31,502 bases of DNA, taken from contig DATHET010000112.1 of the NCBI GenBank assembly GCA_035490315.1, positions 1 through 31,502 of the forward strand, given 5' to 3'. Positions 6,446-14,816 of the stretch are shown in pieces. Every line of letters starts with the position of its first letter. Position 1 is the stretch's first letter. The DNA is from JADJQU01 sp035490315 (GTDB lineage Bacteria > Planctomycetota > UBA1135 > GCA-002686595). A program made the position numbers and the translations under genes. Under the pieces are notes generated by a model. That model was given only the letters and a program-made list of their open reading frames with translations, was not told where the DNA came from and ran no database searches.

Positions 6446-8227
6446 GCCCGTGTAACTCGGGTGAAGGATCACGAATCGGTCGGCGACGACGCCTGTGGGG
6501 TCGATGAAGTTCGCTTCGAGCACGCCACCCGTGATGTCGAGCGCCAGCGATCCAAGGCGATACGTCGCGATGTGCATCGCCGGGTGATCGAGCAGCCCGT
6601 TGGGTTCCAACTTGGCCGCCGAAGCCGCGACGCAGTAGACCGTCCCGCCGTGCGGACCGTTCGGCTTGTTGTAGGCTCCATCGAGCGCCGGGTTCCCGCT
6701 GCCGCCGTCGCGTTTCATGGAGCTGTTGAAGCTCGTCGAATCACCGTAGTGACCGTCGAGCAGGAAACTGCGCTCGTAGCAGTGGCTGTGTCCGCAAAGC
6801 ACCAGGTCGACGCCGTACGCTTCGAGCAGGGGCACGAAGTTCTGCCGCATCTCGATGAGTTGGAGGTCGGTGTCGGAATCGTGCGAGCCCTTGGTGTACG
6901 GCGGGTGATGCCAGAACGCGATCTGCCATTCCTGCGCGTTGGCCGCAAGATCCGCCTGCAGCCAGGTGTACATCGCGCCGCCGACCGAACGATCGGAGCC
7001 CTCCGAATCGAGACATACGAAGTGCGCGTTGGCCCAATCGAACGAATAATACGCTTCGGTGCCCGACGGCACGCCGCCGGCTTCGCCACCCGCAGGCATG
7101 GAGAAAATGCCGTAATGAACGCCAGGAATCGTCTCGTGATTGCCGCGCGTCGGCCAGAGCGGACTCTTTCGGAGCATCGCGCCGTACCTGCTGAACACGG
7201 CGTTCTCATACTCTTCGTCGGTCCCCCATTCATAGGCATTGTCGCCGAGCATCAACCACAGATTGGTTGCATTGGCGCCGGTCCAACTCGCGTAGGCGTC
7301 GCGCACAGCGGCTTGATTCGCATCCGCCGCTCCGCAGTCGCCGACGATCCACGCGCGAAAATGCTGCGCCGAGCCCGGTGCGGGAGCCGTGCGGAAGAAC
7401 TGATTCGTGGATGCGGGTGCGAGCACCGTGGTCGGGGTCTCGACGGAGTAGTAGTAGCGCGTGTCCGCCGCCAGGCCGCCGATCGTGATCTCGTGCTCCA
7501 CGACGAGCGCCGGAGCGTCGAACGTCTGCGTGAGTGAACCGGGCGAGCTTCCATACTTCACGCGACTTGCCATCGGATGGTCCGTGCGCCAGCGCACGAC
7601 GACGGACGAAGGTGTCCCGAGATTCAAGTACGGACCGCGCGTGAGGATCGGCGTCGTGTTGCCGATCAACTCCAGGTCCAGACTGAGGTCCGGGCTGGAG
7701 GGGTTGTTCTGATGGATCTCGACGGCAATCACGTTGCTGCCGGCGACCAGCGCGGCCGCCGGCGCATGGAAGGAATAGAACGTGTCTTCCTCCGCTTGGG
7801 TGACCCCGGTCAGCGCTTGCGACAAGAACGTGACCGGCACGCCAGGATCCAGGTTCGAGCGCACGATCTCGACGCCGTTCACATACACGACTGCCGCGTC
7901 GTCGCGCAGGAGCCGCACGCGCAGACTTGCGTAGAGCCCTGGATTCGCGACCGTGAACTGGCGCCGGAAGTACGTGGTGATGTACTTGTTCGACGCGCTG
8001 GGCCCGTAGCTGACGACCGTCTGCTCGTCGTTGTCACCAAAGCCGAGCTGCGCCGGACCGCTCGACCAACCGCTGTCGTCGAATGCCGGGTCGCGCCATG
8101 CGATGCCCAGATCGACGCCGTTGTCGCGATACTTCCAAGTCGAGCCGGGCGCGATGAGCTGATCGTGAGCGACAGCGGACGGTGCAAGGCTGGCGCACAG
8201 GAGCAAGAGCTTGAAAAATTGAATCAA
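6041..8227 (-). CDS. Secreted purple-acid-phosphatase-like metallophosphoesterase
   Basis: 728 residues from TTG 8227, chosen because GGGAGG lies 5 bases upstream and a clean signal peptide follows (IQFFKLLLLCASLAPSAVA). Order: an N-terminal beta-sandwich (residues ~20-190, WRDPAFDDSGW and DDAAVVYVNGVEI), a fibronectin-III-like domain (TRGPYLNLGTPSSVVVRWRT), then a calcineurin-like catalytic domain (~290-590). The metal-binding motifs are all present: GDCG (~296), GDN (~328), GNHE (~362), HHPPY (~440) and GHSH (~479), as in purple acid phosphatases. It should hydrolyse phosphate esters outside the cytoplasm, possibly to scavenge phosphate. The last ~134 residues are a module shared with the FG-GAP protein. 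The start overlaps the stop of a 42-codon upstream frame. Confidence 0.9.
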   Translation of the reverse strand: MIQFFKLLLLCASLAPSAVAHDQLIAPGSTWKYRDNGVDLGIAWRDPAFDDSGWSSGPAQLGFGDNDEQTVVSYGPSASNKYITTYFRRQFTVANPGLYASLRVRLLRDDAAVVYVNGVEIVRSNLDPGVPVTFLSQALTGVTQAEEDTFYSFHAPAAALVAGSNVIAVEIHQNNPSSPDLSLDLELIGNTTPILTRGPYLNLGTPSSVVVRWRTDHPMASRVKYGSSPGSLTQTFDAPALVVEHEITIGGLAADTRYYYSVETPTTVLAPASTNQFFRTAPAPGSAQHFRAWIVGDCGAADANQAAVRDAYASWTGANATNLWLMLGDNAYEWGTDEEYENAVFSRYGAMLRKSPLWPTRGNHETIPGVHYGIFSMPAGGEAGGVPSGTEAYYSFDWANAHFVCLDSEGSDRSVGGAMYTWLQADLAANAQEWQIAFWHHPPYTKGSHDSDTDLQLIEMRQNFVPLLEAYGVDLVLCGHSHCYERSFLLDGHYGDSTSFNSSMKRDGGSGNPALDGAYNKPNGPHGGTVYCVAASAAKLEPNGLLDHPAMHIATYRLGSLALDITGGVLEANFIDPTGVVADRFVILHPSYTGTYCKAKVNSLGCTPAIGSSGIPSATNPTPFTISGVNVIPGKVGILLYGFAPASTPFNGGKLCIAPPVKRMPGQLARGVGICGGLYSDDFNARIQSGIDPALQTGVTVDSEYWYRDPSASFGVGLSDALQFTIGI

Positions 8228-8352
8228 TGCGACCTCCCGGAGGCGAATCCGCGCGCTGCTTCGACGCGGTCGAGCGTCGCGAGCATTCGCTCGTGGATTC
8301 CATCGTGGAACGACAGCGGCAGGACCGCAGCCAGCAGGGTTTGGCGCCACAT
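8224..8352 (-). CDS. 42-codon upstream frame overlapping the phosphatase start
   Basis: ATG 8352 opens MWRQTLLAAVLPLSFHDG and ends with a TGA whose TG is shared with the TTG start of the phosphatase (TTGA, 8224-8227). The tight overlap and the ribosome site inside this frame suggest translational coupling. The same frame is open further upstream (codons 8401-8613) but broken by a TGA at 8398-8400, so it could equally be the last piece of a decayed gene. No family is recognised. The predicted product is not hydrophobic enough for a clear membrane helix. Confidence 0.35.
   Translation of the reverse strand: MWRQTLLAAVLPLSFHDGIHERMLATLDRVEAARGFASGRSH
8233..8238 (-). promoter_or_regulatory. Ribosome binding site fixing the TTG start at 8227
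   Basis: GGGAGG on the minus strand, 5 bases before TTG 8227. It is the strongest Shine-Dalgarno sequence noticed in the window and decides the start of the phosphatase against the longer frame reaching 8350, whose extra 41 residues are not signal-like. Confidence 0.7.
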
Positions 8353-8702
8353 GGTTCGAGCCAGCCTACCAGCCACGACCAAATCACGCCGGGTCGGTCA
8401 GGGCCCTGATCTTTCGCGCCACCAGAGTTCGCTCCTATCGCGCGTGCCGAAACGGGTTTCGTCAATGGAGAACTGCGGCACGCCGACTTCGACGTGAGGC
8501 GCGCTCCCGCAGACGACGACACGCCGCCGCACCACCCTTCCGATCGACCAGCGTGGAGGAGAGGATATCGCAGTGGGCACTACCGTTGACGAAGCGGCGT
8601 TGTACGTCATCACTTGGCCGGCGGTCTTGAATCTGCTCCAAAGCGCCTGCGAAGAGGAAGCGCGCGAAGAATGCGTAGCGGGAGCACAGCCCGCAGCATC
8701 TC
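8353..8702. other. Region without a supported gene
   Basis: Between the 42-codon frame and the sigma fusion. A minus-strand frame (8398-8613) in register with the 42-codon frame and separated by one TGA may be remnant coding sequence. A short plus frame from GTG 8573 has a GGAGAGG upstream but runs into the opposite-strand gene and lacks recognisable features. No repeat or hairpin stands out. Confidence 0.4.
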
Positions 8703-11700
8703 CTACCGCTTCCGCTTCACGACGATCGGCTGTTCGGTTCCTGCGCCGATTTCAAATCCCTCGGGTTCAAGGGGGAAGTGTTCGGGCAGAACTTTGAACA
8801 AGTAGCGACCGGGACTCAGCCCGCCAACTTTTGCTCGACCTTCTGCATCGAAGACTAGGCAGCGGGAAAACATCGTTCCACCGGGGAGGAGCGGCCCACC
8901 ATCGTAGTGGTTCCCGCGATCGTCCTTCCACTCACGAACATCATCCCAAGCTTCCGGCTCGACAACGAAAATGCGAAGCCTCGCATCCTCTTCTGCTGAC
9001 GACTGGAGAGCGATGGTTGCAGAGAGCGCAGGTTCGAGAACGCAGTCGATTCGAGTCTCTCCCGCGCAGGGGATATCGGTGTCGCATCCCCACGCCTGGT
9101 AGTCACCGTGCTTCGAGATGATGCGGAGCTGAAGAGGACCTTCCTTGATTGGGATTGAAGACCATTCGTCCGTGTCAGGAGAGCTCGGGAAATCCAGCTC
9201 CCTCGAGTATTGCTCCCGAGGAGCTTTCGCGTAGCAAAAGAGGGCGGCTGGGGACACGACGGCGCGGGTCCTCGCGTCGATGGCACGGAGTCTCAGGCTG
9301 CCACTGCAAGCGAGTTCCAGTACAACCCCGCGCGAACCGGGCTTGACTTCTTGCTTGGCAACTGCGGCACCAAGCATGGCTGAGACGGTGAATGCCAGTT
9401 CAGAATCTGGAACCGTCAACTCAAAGCTACCGTCCAGCGCCGTTCGCACCTCGCGGGATGCCAGGCGGAGAGTGTCTTCCCGGTTCTTGTCGGTGCGTGT
9501 GACCTGTGCACGCACGATAGCTCCCGCAATGGGAGTGCCATTCGTGAGGCGCACGATGCCTGTAATCGGCGACGTTGCGGAGCGCATCTCGAAGTCGTGG
9601 TGGATGTTGTCGCCCTCGCGAAGTTCGGATTCGAATACCGATCCTTCCAGTCCATCCACGCCCCCTTGGATGCTGACCTTCACCACGAGCCGACCGGAGG
9701 GAACTTCCTCGAGCGTGTACTTGCCCCACCACGAGGAAATGGTCGTGCCCGAGGCGCGCCCAACCTCCCACTTCACGTCACAAGCAATGGGCTGACCATT
9801 CAACCAAACACTGCCCTGCACAACGGCACCAGGCTTGCGCTTGATCTGGAGATCCACATGCATCGATTCGCCTGGTCCCGGAAGTGTCGCGAGTGGTGTG
9901 ATCCGGCGATCAAACCCCTGCTTGCTCACGACAGCCTCTGCCGAATCCGCCCACGGCACCAGGCCTACGAGCTGGAACTCGCCTGAATCGTTGGTAGTGG
10001 CGCTGGCGCGATACCCTTCGTACTGAAATCCCGGAGGAGCCTCGAGGCTTGGGCCTGCCGGTGCGGTGGATTGCTTCTTTGCCGGTTGCCGCCTTGCCGT
10101 GTCTCCTCGAACGCTCACGCTTGCGCCTGCAACCGGCGAGCCCTCAGCATCTCGCACGACGCCCACCAGGATGGGACTCGCGGGAAGAGGTAGTTCGATG
10201 CCATTGATCGCGACTTGCGTGACCGGCATCGTCGCGGTGAGTTGGCAGCGTCCCGGACAGGTCGCCTGCACCCGGATCAGACCTTCGGAGTTGGGCCTTG
10301 CCAAGACTACGAACGAACCGTCTGCGCCTACCGGGACAGCGTCGAAACTGAACTCACAGGCACTGGCTTCTGGCAGGCCGCGTCGTGTCACATAATCCAC
10401 GACTCGCCCCCGAACCTGAATCCCCCGCGAAATCTTGAAGACCCTGGCAGCGCGATCAGAAGTGGAATTCAGTTCGACTTGCTCAAATGTAAGCGGATAT
10501 CCGGAGGCTGCGATCTGGATCATTCCCTTGTCGAAAGGGAAATCAGTCAGGTCGAACTGGCCAGATTCGTTCACATCAATCCAGACGGGCGTGCAGTCGC
10601 GGCAGAACATTGGGATCTGCGCCACTCTTGCCGCTGCAATCGGCTGATCGGTGTCGGCGTCGCGCACCTGGCCGGCGAGGGTGACTGCTCGCTTGAGCCT
10701 GAATGTCAGCTCCGGCTGGTTGTAGCTTTCGGTGGAAACGTGGACGTAACCCTCATGGTCCAACTTCAAGCGAACATAGCTGCCATCGCGAGGTGCGCCG
10801 ATCGTGCACTGGCCGGCAACGTCAGTGGTGATCGGCGTCGCCTCCTCACAGTTGCTGCAGGTGACCGTTGCATTCGCGAGCGGCACCGAGTCCTCGTCGA
10901 GAACGATGATCAGGTTCTGTCGATAGCGGCTCGAGTCGCTCCCCAAGCTTGAGTCCGTGGTCTCGGACTTCCCGCTCTGCGCCTGGATGCGCCGTTGCTC
11001 CTCGTCCGGCATCTTCGAAATCCCCGCATTTCCCAGTGCGGTCGGAGAGGGCGCAGCCCCTCCCAGGACCGTCGAACCCGGGATGTCCGCGTGCTGCCCT
11101 GGACGCAGGAGGAAAGCGGCGAGACCGATCACGATTGCCGCCGCGACACCCAGGTAGATCTTTGCGCTCATGACGATAGCCCCTACGGAAACGAGCCCAC
11201 CTGAAGCCAGCTCGAGGGTGGACAACTTGCTGGGCGCGGAGATCGCCGCGATCGAGACGGACCATGCTTGCCGATCGCCACCGAACGCGCGGTCCATACG
11301 ACCGCGAAGTAGCACCAGACCGCGCCGCAACCTGGATCGCACGGTCTCTAGCGGAGCACCCGAGCGCTCCGCGATCTCTTCGGGCCGGAGCCCTTCGAAG
11401 TAGCGCAGGTGGATTGCGCTTCGATAGGGTTCGTCAAGACGCGCCACTTCGGCGGTCAGCCGATTCGCGGTCTCCAATCTTTCGAGGACCTCCACTTCAC
11501 TGGGAAGCGATTCTCCGCGCGCTGCCTCGCGTTCTGTCCGGGAGCGCCTCGATTTCTCACGATGTCGGTCGCGAACGAGATTGCGCAGAATCATCGACAG
11601 CCAACTTCGAGCATCGGCTGCGCCAACAGCGACCTGATGCCCGCGCAGCCAGGTTTCCTGAACCAGGTCGTCCGCCTCGGAGGCGTCGTTCGTCAGGGCC

Positions 11701-11771
11701 GCCGCAAGGGCGCGGAGTGCCGCGGCATCCCGGAGCCAACGATCACCTGCGGTTGCATCCTGTCCTCCCAT
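8703..11771 (-). CDS. ECF sigma factor fused to membrane helix and carboxypeptidase-regulatory-like repeats
   Basis: 1022 residues from ATG 11771; ATG 11843 would add 24 residues (MTRENWIDLPPDRRPLRLAA) and neither has a clear ribosome site. Residues ~15-80 are sigma region 2 (DASEADDLVQETWLRGHQ, ARSWLSMILRNLVRDRHRE). Residues ~103-158 are sigma region 4 (LDEPYRSAIHLRYFEGL, PEEIAERSGAPLETVRSRLR). A hydrophobic stretch at ~191-222 (AKIYLGVAAAIVIGLAAFLL) follows. The remaining ~800 residues are repeated carboxypeptidase D regulatory-like/beta-sandwich units, e.g. VTLAGQVRDADTDQPIAAAR and ILVGVVRDAEGSPVAGASVS. The frame is continuous, so this is one polypeptide: a sigma factor tethered to the membrane with an external sensor-like part. 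No anti-sigma gene is adjacent. Planctomycetota are known for ECF factors with C-terminal extensions; release by proteolysis is a guess. Confidence 0.88.
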   Translation of the reverse strand: MGGQDATAGDRWLRDAAALRALAAALTNDASEADDLVQETWLRGHQVAVGAADARSWLSMILRNLVRDRHREKSRRSRTEREAARGESLPSEVEVLERLETANRLTAEVARLDEPYRSAIHLRYFEGLRPEEIAERSGAPLETVRSRLRRGLVLLRGRMDRAFGGDRQAWSVSIAAISAPSKLSTLELASGGLVSVGAIVMSAKIYLGVAAAIVIGLAAFLLRPGQHADIPGSTVLGGAAPSPTALGNAGISKMPDEEQRRIQAQSGKSETTDSSLGSDSSRYRQNLIIVLDEDSVPLANATVTCSNCEEATPITTDVAGQCTIGAPRDGSYVRLKLDHEGYVHVSTESYNQPELTFRLKRAVTLAGQVRDADTDQPIAAARVAQIPMFCRDCTPVWIDVNESGQFDLTDFPFDKGMIQIAASGYPLTFEQVELNSTSDRAARVFKISRGIQVRGRVVDYVTRRGLPEASACEFSFDAVPVGADGSFVVLARPNSEGLIRVQATCPGRCQLTATMPVTQVAINGIELPLPASPILVGVVRDAEGSPVAGASVSVRGDTARRQPAKKQSTAPAGPSLEAPPGFQYEGYRASATTNDSGEFQLVGLVPWADSAEAVVSKQGFDRRITPLATLPGPGESMHVDLQIKRKPGAVVQGSVWLNGQPIACDVKWEVGRASGTTISSWWGKYTLEEVPSGRLVVKVSIQGGVDGLEGSVFESELREGDNIHHDFEMRSATSPITGIVRLTNGTPIAGAIVRAQVTRTDKNREDTLRLASREVRTALDGSFELTVPDSELAFTVSAMLGAAVAKQEVKPGSRGVVLELACSGSLRLRAIDARTRAVVSPAALFCYAKAPREQYSRELDFPSSPDTDEWSSIPIKEGPLQLRIISKHGDYQAWGCDTDIPCAGETRIDCVLEPALSATIALQSSAEEDARLRIFVVEPEAWDDVREWKDDRGNHYDGGPLLPGGTMFSRCLVFDAEGRAKVGGLSPGRYLFKVLPEHFPLEPEGFEIGAGTEQPIVVKRKR

Positions 11772-11875
11772 GTTGGCGCTGCCAGCAGCCAGACGGAGCG
11801 GACGGCGATCGGGGGGCAAGTCTATCCAGTTTTCTCGTGTCATACGGCACCAGCACCGCAACGACGTCAGAGGAC

Positions 11876-11932
11876 TGGAACGGGCGAAGGGATTGGAACC
11901 CTCCACATCAGACCTGGCATGCTTGTGCTCTA
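11876..11932 (-). other. Relic C: tRNA-Gly-like 3' part after the acetyltransferase
   Basis: Minus strand: TAGAGCACAAGC (3' D-stem and start of the anticodon stem), ATGCCAG with GCC at the anticodon position, GTCTGATGTGG, then T-arm GAGGGTTCCAATCCC and acceptor CGCCCGTTCCA. The anticodon stem has a mismatch, and the 5' half is replaced by the end of the acetyltransferase gene, whose TAG stop lies inside the TAGAGC. The flanking GACTGGA next to the CCA end is shared with relic B. Confidence 0.65.
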
Positions 11933-12024
11933 TGAATTCCCTAGCTCGGCCCCCGTTCCTGGCCCGAGTTCGCGCGCGGGCACTCCGGCGACGCGCGCGC
12001 CCGCTGGAACATCGTGGCGTACGA
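11930..12024 (-). repeat. Duplicated 95-bp segment, copy C (intact acetyltransferase end)
   Basis: The last ~32 codons of the acetyltransferase. Same orientation as copy A at 2797-2891, 9.1 kb away, about 82/95 bases identical without gaps. Both copies are followed on the minus strand by a tRNA-Gly relic. Confidence 0.8.
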
Positions 12025-12499
12025 GCGAAGCAGCTCCGACCAGTGCACCCGCGCCGATGCGCACGCCCGGCAGGATGATCGCGCCCGCGCCGATGTAGGC
12101 GTCGTCGCCGATCGTCACCGGCGCGCTCGAAGCGGGATAGCCGCGCTCGCTCCACGACGAACGGCCGACGTCCATGTGGGTGATGATCGTGACGCGCATC
12201 GCCAGGGTGACTCGCGCGCCGATCTCGATCTTCTGCTTGAGGTCGATCAGGCAATCGCGGCCGATGTAGGTTCCGTCCTTGAGCGTGAGGTTCGCGAATG
12301 TCCGCTCGGCATTGTGCACGACCAGCGGCGAAGCGACGCGCACGTCGTCGCCGACGCTCGCGCCGTAGTGGCGCAGGATCCGCGGCACCAGCCTCGAGGT
12401 GACGCAGCCCAGTCTCGCGCAGGCGCCGCGCTCGAAGCCCCAGACACGCCGGCTGAAAAGCACCGAGAGGTATTCGATTTCCCGCAGCAAGGCGCGCAT
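11930..12499 (-). CDS. Hexapeptide-repeat (left-handed beta-helix) acyltransferase
   Basis: 189 residues from ATG 12499. The C-terminal two thirds show the hexapeptide pattern of WbbJ/LacA-type O-acetyltransferases: GASVGDDVRVASPL, LKDGTYIGRDCLIDL, APVTIGDDAYIGAGAIILPG, VRIGAGALVGAASLV, ending in VPAGARVAGVPARELG. THMD carries the histidine expected at the active site. It would transfer an acetyl (or other acyl) group from acyl-CoA to a sugar or polysaccharide precursor in the cytoplasm. It is last in a run with a methyltransferase and a DegT aminotransferase, supporting a role in surface-sugar tailoring. The final codons (GAELGNS, TAG) run into the tRNA-Gly relic, so the native C-terminus may have been replaced there. 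Confidence 0.87.
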   Translation of the reverse strand: MRALLREIEYLSVLFSRRVWGFERGACARLGCVTSRLVPRILRHYGASVGDDVRVASPLVVHNAERTFANLTLKDGTYIGRDCLIDLKQKIEIGARVTLAMRVTIITHMDVGRSSWSERGYPASSAPVTIGDDAYIGAGAIILPGVRIGAGALVGAASLVRHDVPAGARVAGVPARELGPGTGAELGNS

Positions 12500-12550
12500 G
12501 TGGAGGTCGAGCCTAGCGAGGACTGCCCGCGATTGCGCGCGTACAAAGTC

Positions 12551-13579
12551 TCATTGTCCCGCTCCCGGAGTAAGAATCCGCAGGACGTTTTTCCAGGCCC
12601 GATAGGGCGTCGGCGCGAGTCCGCGCGCCGCGAGGTAGCGCCGTGCGTCGTGCAATTGTCCCTTGGCTCCGCGCAGCGGCCAGCGGCCTTGGATTGCTTC
12701 GAAACGAGCCAGGGCCTCCTCCGCTCGGCCGTGGTGCGCGAGGAGCTGCACCGCGCCGAGTCGCACGTGCGCGGCGCCGACCGTGTCGCCTGTTGAGCCG
12801 ATCCAGGCGGCCATGCGCTCCAGATCGGCGAGGGCGGACTGCGTGTCGAGCTTCGTGACGTCGTCGACGAGGCCCTCGAAGAGACTGGACTCGATCGGCG
12901 CGCGCAAACGAAACGTCGCCGTCGATCCGCGTCGCACGACGTGCACGAGCTCCAGCTGCTTCTCGATGCGCGCCATCATCAACGGCACCCACGACGACGC
13001 CCAGTGCTTGAAGTCCTGGCAGACGAACAGAGTCTTGCCAGGAATCAGCGCGGGCGCGACGCGGCTCAAGAGCCAGCGCATCCCGCGCCAGGACTTGGCG
13101 CCGTCGACGAACAGGATTTCGATCGGCTGGCCGCGGTCCCACTCGAAAGCGGGCGAGCGCGGCGCTTCGTTGCCGCGCACTTCCTCGGTCTGCGCGTCGC
13201 CAGGAATCTTCTCGTCGGGCAAGGTCAACGCATGGGCGACCACGCGCTCCTTCACCGACTCGACGTTGCGGAGGAAAAATGGCTCGAACGACTCTCCCGC
13301 CGCGATCGGCAAGGGCGCGAAGCGCGCCATGAATTCGCGCCAGATGAAATTGTCGAAGGCGTGGAGCTGGTGAGCGCCGTGGCCCGAGGCCGCCATGCCG
13401 CGCGCGAGGCACAGCGTCGAGCCTCCGAGCCACGGGCCGATCTCGACCACGTGGCCCGCGTCGCTCCACTGCGTGCGCGTCAGCCAATACAGATACTTCT
13501 GCTCGGCGCGCGAGACCATCGCCGGCACGCCTTCGAGCGCGAAGTCTTCCGCGAGCCAGGGCTCCGATCCGGCGGCCAT
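12551..13579 (-). CDS. Class I SAM-dependent methyltransferase with C-terminal extension
   Basis: 342 residues from ATG 13579, which begins 11 bases after the DegT stop. VVEIGPWLGGSTLCLARG (residues ~44-61) is the SAM-binding motif I of the Methyltransf_24-like group. LHAFDNFIW follows motif II, and IEILFVDGAKSWRGM (~153-167) supplies the acidic residue after strand 4. The region after ~residue 230 is an alpha-helical extension without a recognised family. It probably O- or N-methylates a sugar or other surface metabolite, judging from the aminotransferase and acetyltransferase on either side; the substrate cannot be read from sequence. Position and spacing indicate co-transcription with both. 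Confidence 0.78.
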   Translation of the reverse strand: MAAGSEPWLAEDFALEGVPAMVSRAEQKYLYWLTRTQWSDAGHVVEIGPWLGGSTLCLARGMAASGHGAHQLHAFDNFIWREFMARFAPLPIAAGESFEPFFLRNVESVKERVVAHALTLPDEKIPGDAQTEEVRGNEAPRSPAFEWDRGQPIEILFVDGAKSWRGMRWLLSRVAPALIPGKTLFVCQDFKHWASSWVPLMMARIEKQLELVHVVRRGSTATFRLRAPIESSLFEGLVDDVTKLDTQSALADLERMAAWIGSTGDTVGAAHVRLGAVQLLAHHGRAEEALARFEAIQGRWPLRGAKGQLHDARRYLAARGLAPTPYRAWKNVLRILTPGAGQ

Positions 13580-13590
13580 CGACGGGTCGT

Positions 13591-14775
13591 TCAGGCCAGC
13601 ACGCGCTTGACCGCCGTGATCACGTCGGCGACGTCCTCGTCGGAGAGGCCGGCCGAAATCGGTAGGCTGACCGTGCGCCGCCCGACTTCCATCGCGTGCG
13701 GGAACTGCTCCGGCTTCCAGCCGAATTCGCGCTGGTAATACGGATGCTCGGGGATCGAGAGGTAATGCACGCCGACGCCGATTCCCTGCGCGGTCATCGC
13801 CGAGAGGAATCCGTCGCGCGAGATCTTCGTGCGCGCTTCGTCGATCAAGAGCGTGTACAGGTGCAGCGCGTGGCGCGTGTTCGGCTCCTGCGGCGCGGGA
13901 CGCTCGACCGGCATGCCGGCGAAGGCGCGCTCGTACATCTGCCAGATCTCGCGGCGGCGCTCGAGCCAGCGCTCGATGCGCGGCAGTTGATGGATGCCGA
14001 TGGCGGCCTGCAGGTCCATCATGTTGTATTTGAAGCCGAGCTCGACGACCTGGTAGTGCTTGTAGCCCTCGTCGGAAAAACGCTTCCAGGCATCCTTCGA
14101 CATCCCGTGCAGCGCGAGCACCTTGAGCCGCGCCGCCTGCTCCTCGTCGCGGGTCAGGACCATCCCGCCTTCGCCGGTGGTGATGTTCTTCGTCGCGTAG
14201 AACGAGAAGCAGCCGAAATCGCCGAACCGGCCGGCCTTCTTGCCCTTGTACTCGGTCTCGATCGCGTGGGCGCAGTCCTCGATCATCACCAGGTCCTTGC
14301 GCGCCGCGAGGTCGCACAAGGAATCCATGTCGCAGGGGCGGCCGGCGAAGTGCACCGGCAGGATCGCGCGCGTGCGCGACGTGATCGCGCGCTCGACCGC
14401 GTTTGGATCGAGGTTCTGTGTGCGACGGTCGATGTCGGCGAGCACCGGTGTCGCGCCCGCGTGCAGGATCGCGTTGACTGTCGCGCAAAAAGTCAGCGGC
14501 GTCGTGATCACTTCGTCGCCGGGTTCCAGGCCCGCGGCGAGGATCGACAGGTGCAGGGCCGCGGTGCAGGAGTTCATCGCCACGGCTTGTGGCGCGCCTT
14601 TGTAGGCCGCGAAATCGCGCTCGAGCCGCGCGACTTTCGGGCCGGTGCCGAGCCAGCAATTGCGCAGGCTGTCGACGACCTCGGCAATCTCGGGCTCTTC
14701 GATCGTCGGACGACCGAAAACCAGGAAACGCTCCTTCGAACGCACGGGCCGCACGGTCGTCGCTGGATTGCTCAT
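13591..14775 (-). CDS. DegT/DnrJ/EryC1/StrS-family sugar aminotransferase
   Basis: 394 residues from ATG 14775. This fold-type I PLP enzyme family converts keto-sugar nucleotides to amino-sugars in O-antigen, capsule or glycoside pathways. Visible signatures are GTGPKVARLERDFAAY, TTPLTFCATVNAILHAGATP, EDCAHAIE (Asp ~167 contacts the pyridine nitrogen) and SFYATKNITTGEGGM with the Schiff-base lysine at ~196. The C-terminal part has GVGVHYLSIPEHPYYQ, also typical. Length matches the family (~370-400). It sits 41 bases after RarA and 11 bases before the methyltransferase, forming the start of a three-gene sugar-tailoring set that ends with the acetyltransferase. No dehydratase or transferase for the sugar is in the window. 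Confidence 0.93.
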   Translation of the reverse strand: MSNPATTVRPVRSKERFLVFGRPTIEEPEIAEVVDSLRNCWLGTGPKVARLERDFAAYKGAPQAVAMNSCTAALHLSILAAGLEPGDEVITTPLTFCATVNAILHAGATPVLADIDRRTQNLDPNAVERAITSRTRAILPVHFAGRPCDMDSLCDLAARKDLVMIEDCAHAIETEYKGKKAGRFGDFGCFSFYATKNITTGEGGMVLTRDEEQAARLKVLALHGMSKDAWKRFSDEGYKHYQVVELGFKYNMMDLQAAIGIHQLPRIERWLERRREIWQMYERAFAGMPVERPAPQEPNTRHALHLYTLLIDEARTKISRDGFLSAMTAQGIGVGVHYLSIPEHPYYQREFGWKPEQFPHAMEVGRRTVSLPISAGLSDEDVADVITAVKRVLA

Positions 14776-14816
14776 GACGGGCGAGTGTACGGCTTGGCTC
14801 CGCCGCGCACGACACT

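Noticed and set aside
11844..12254. N-terminal extension of the sigma fusion through the tRNA relic and acetyltransferase
   Set aside because: The extension is antisense-like or out of frame with the acetyltransferase, Arg-rich, and includes translation of tRNA-derived sequence (SNPFARS).
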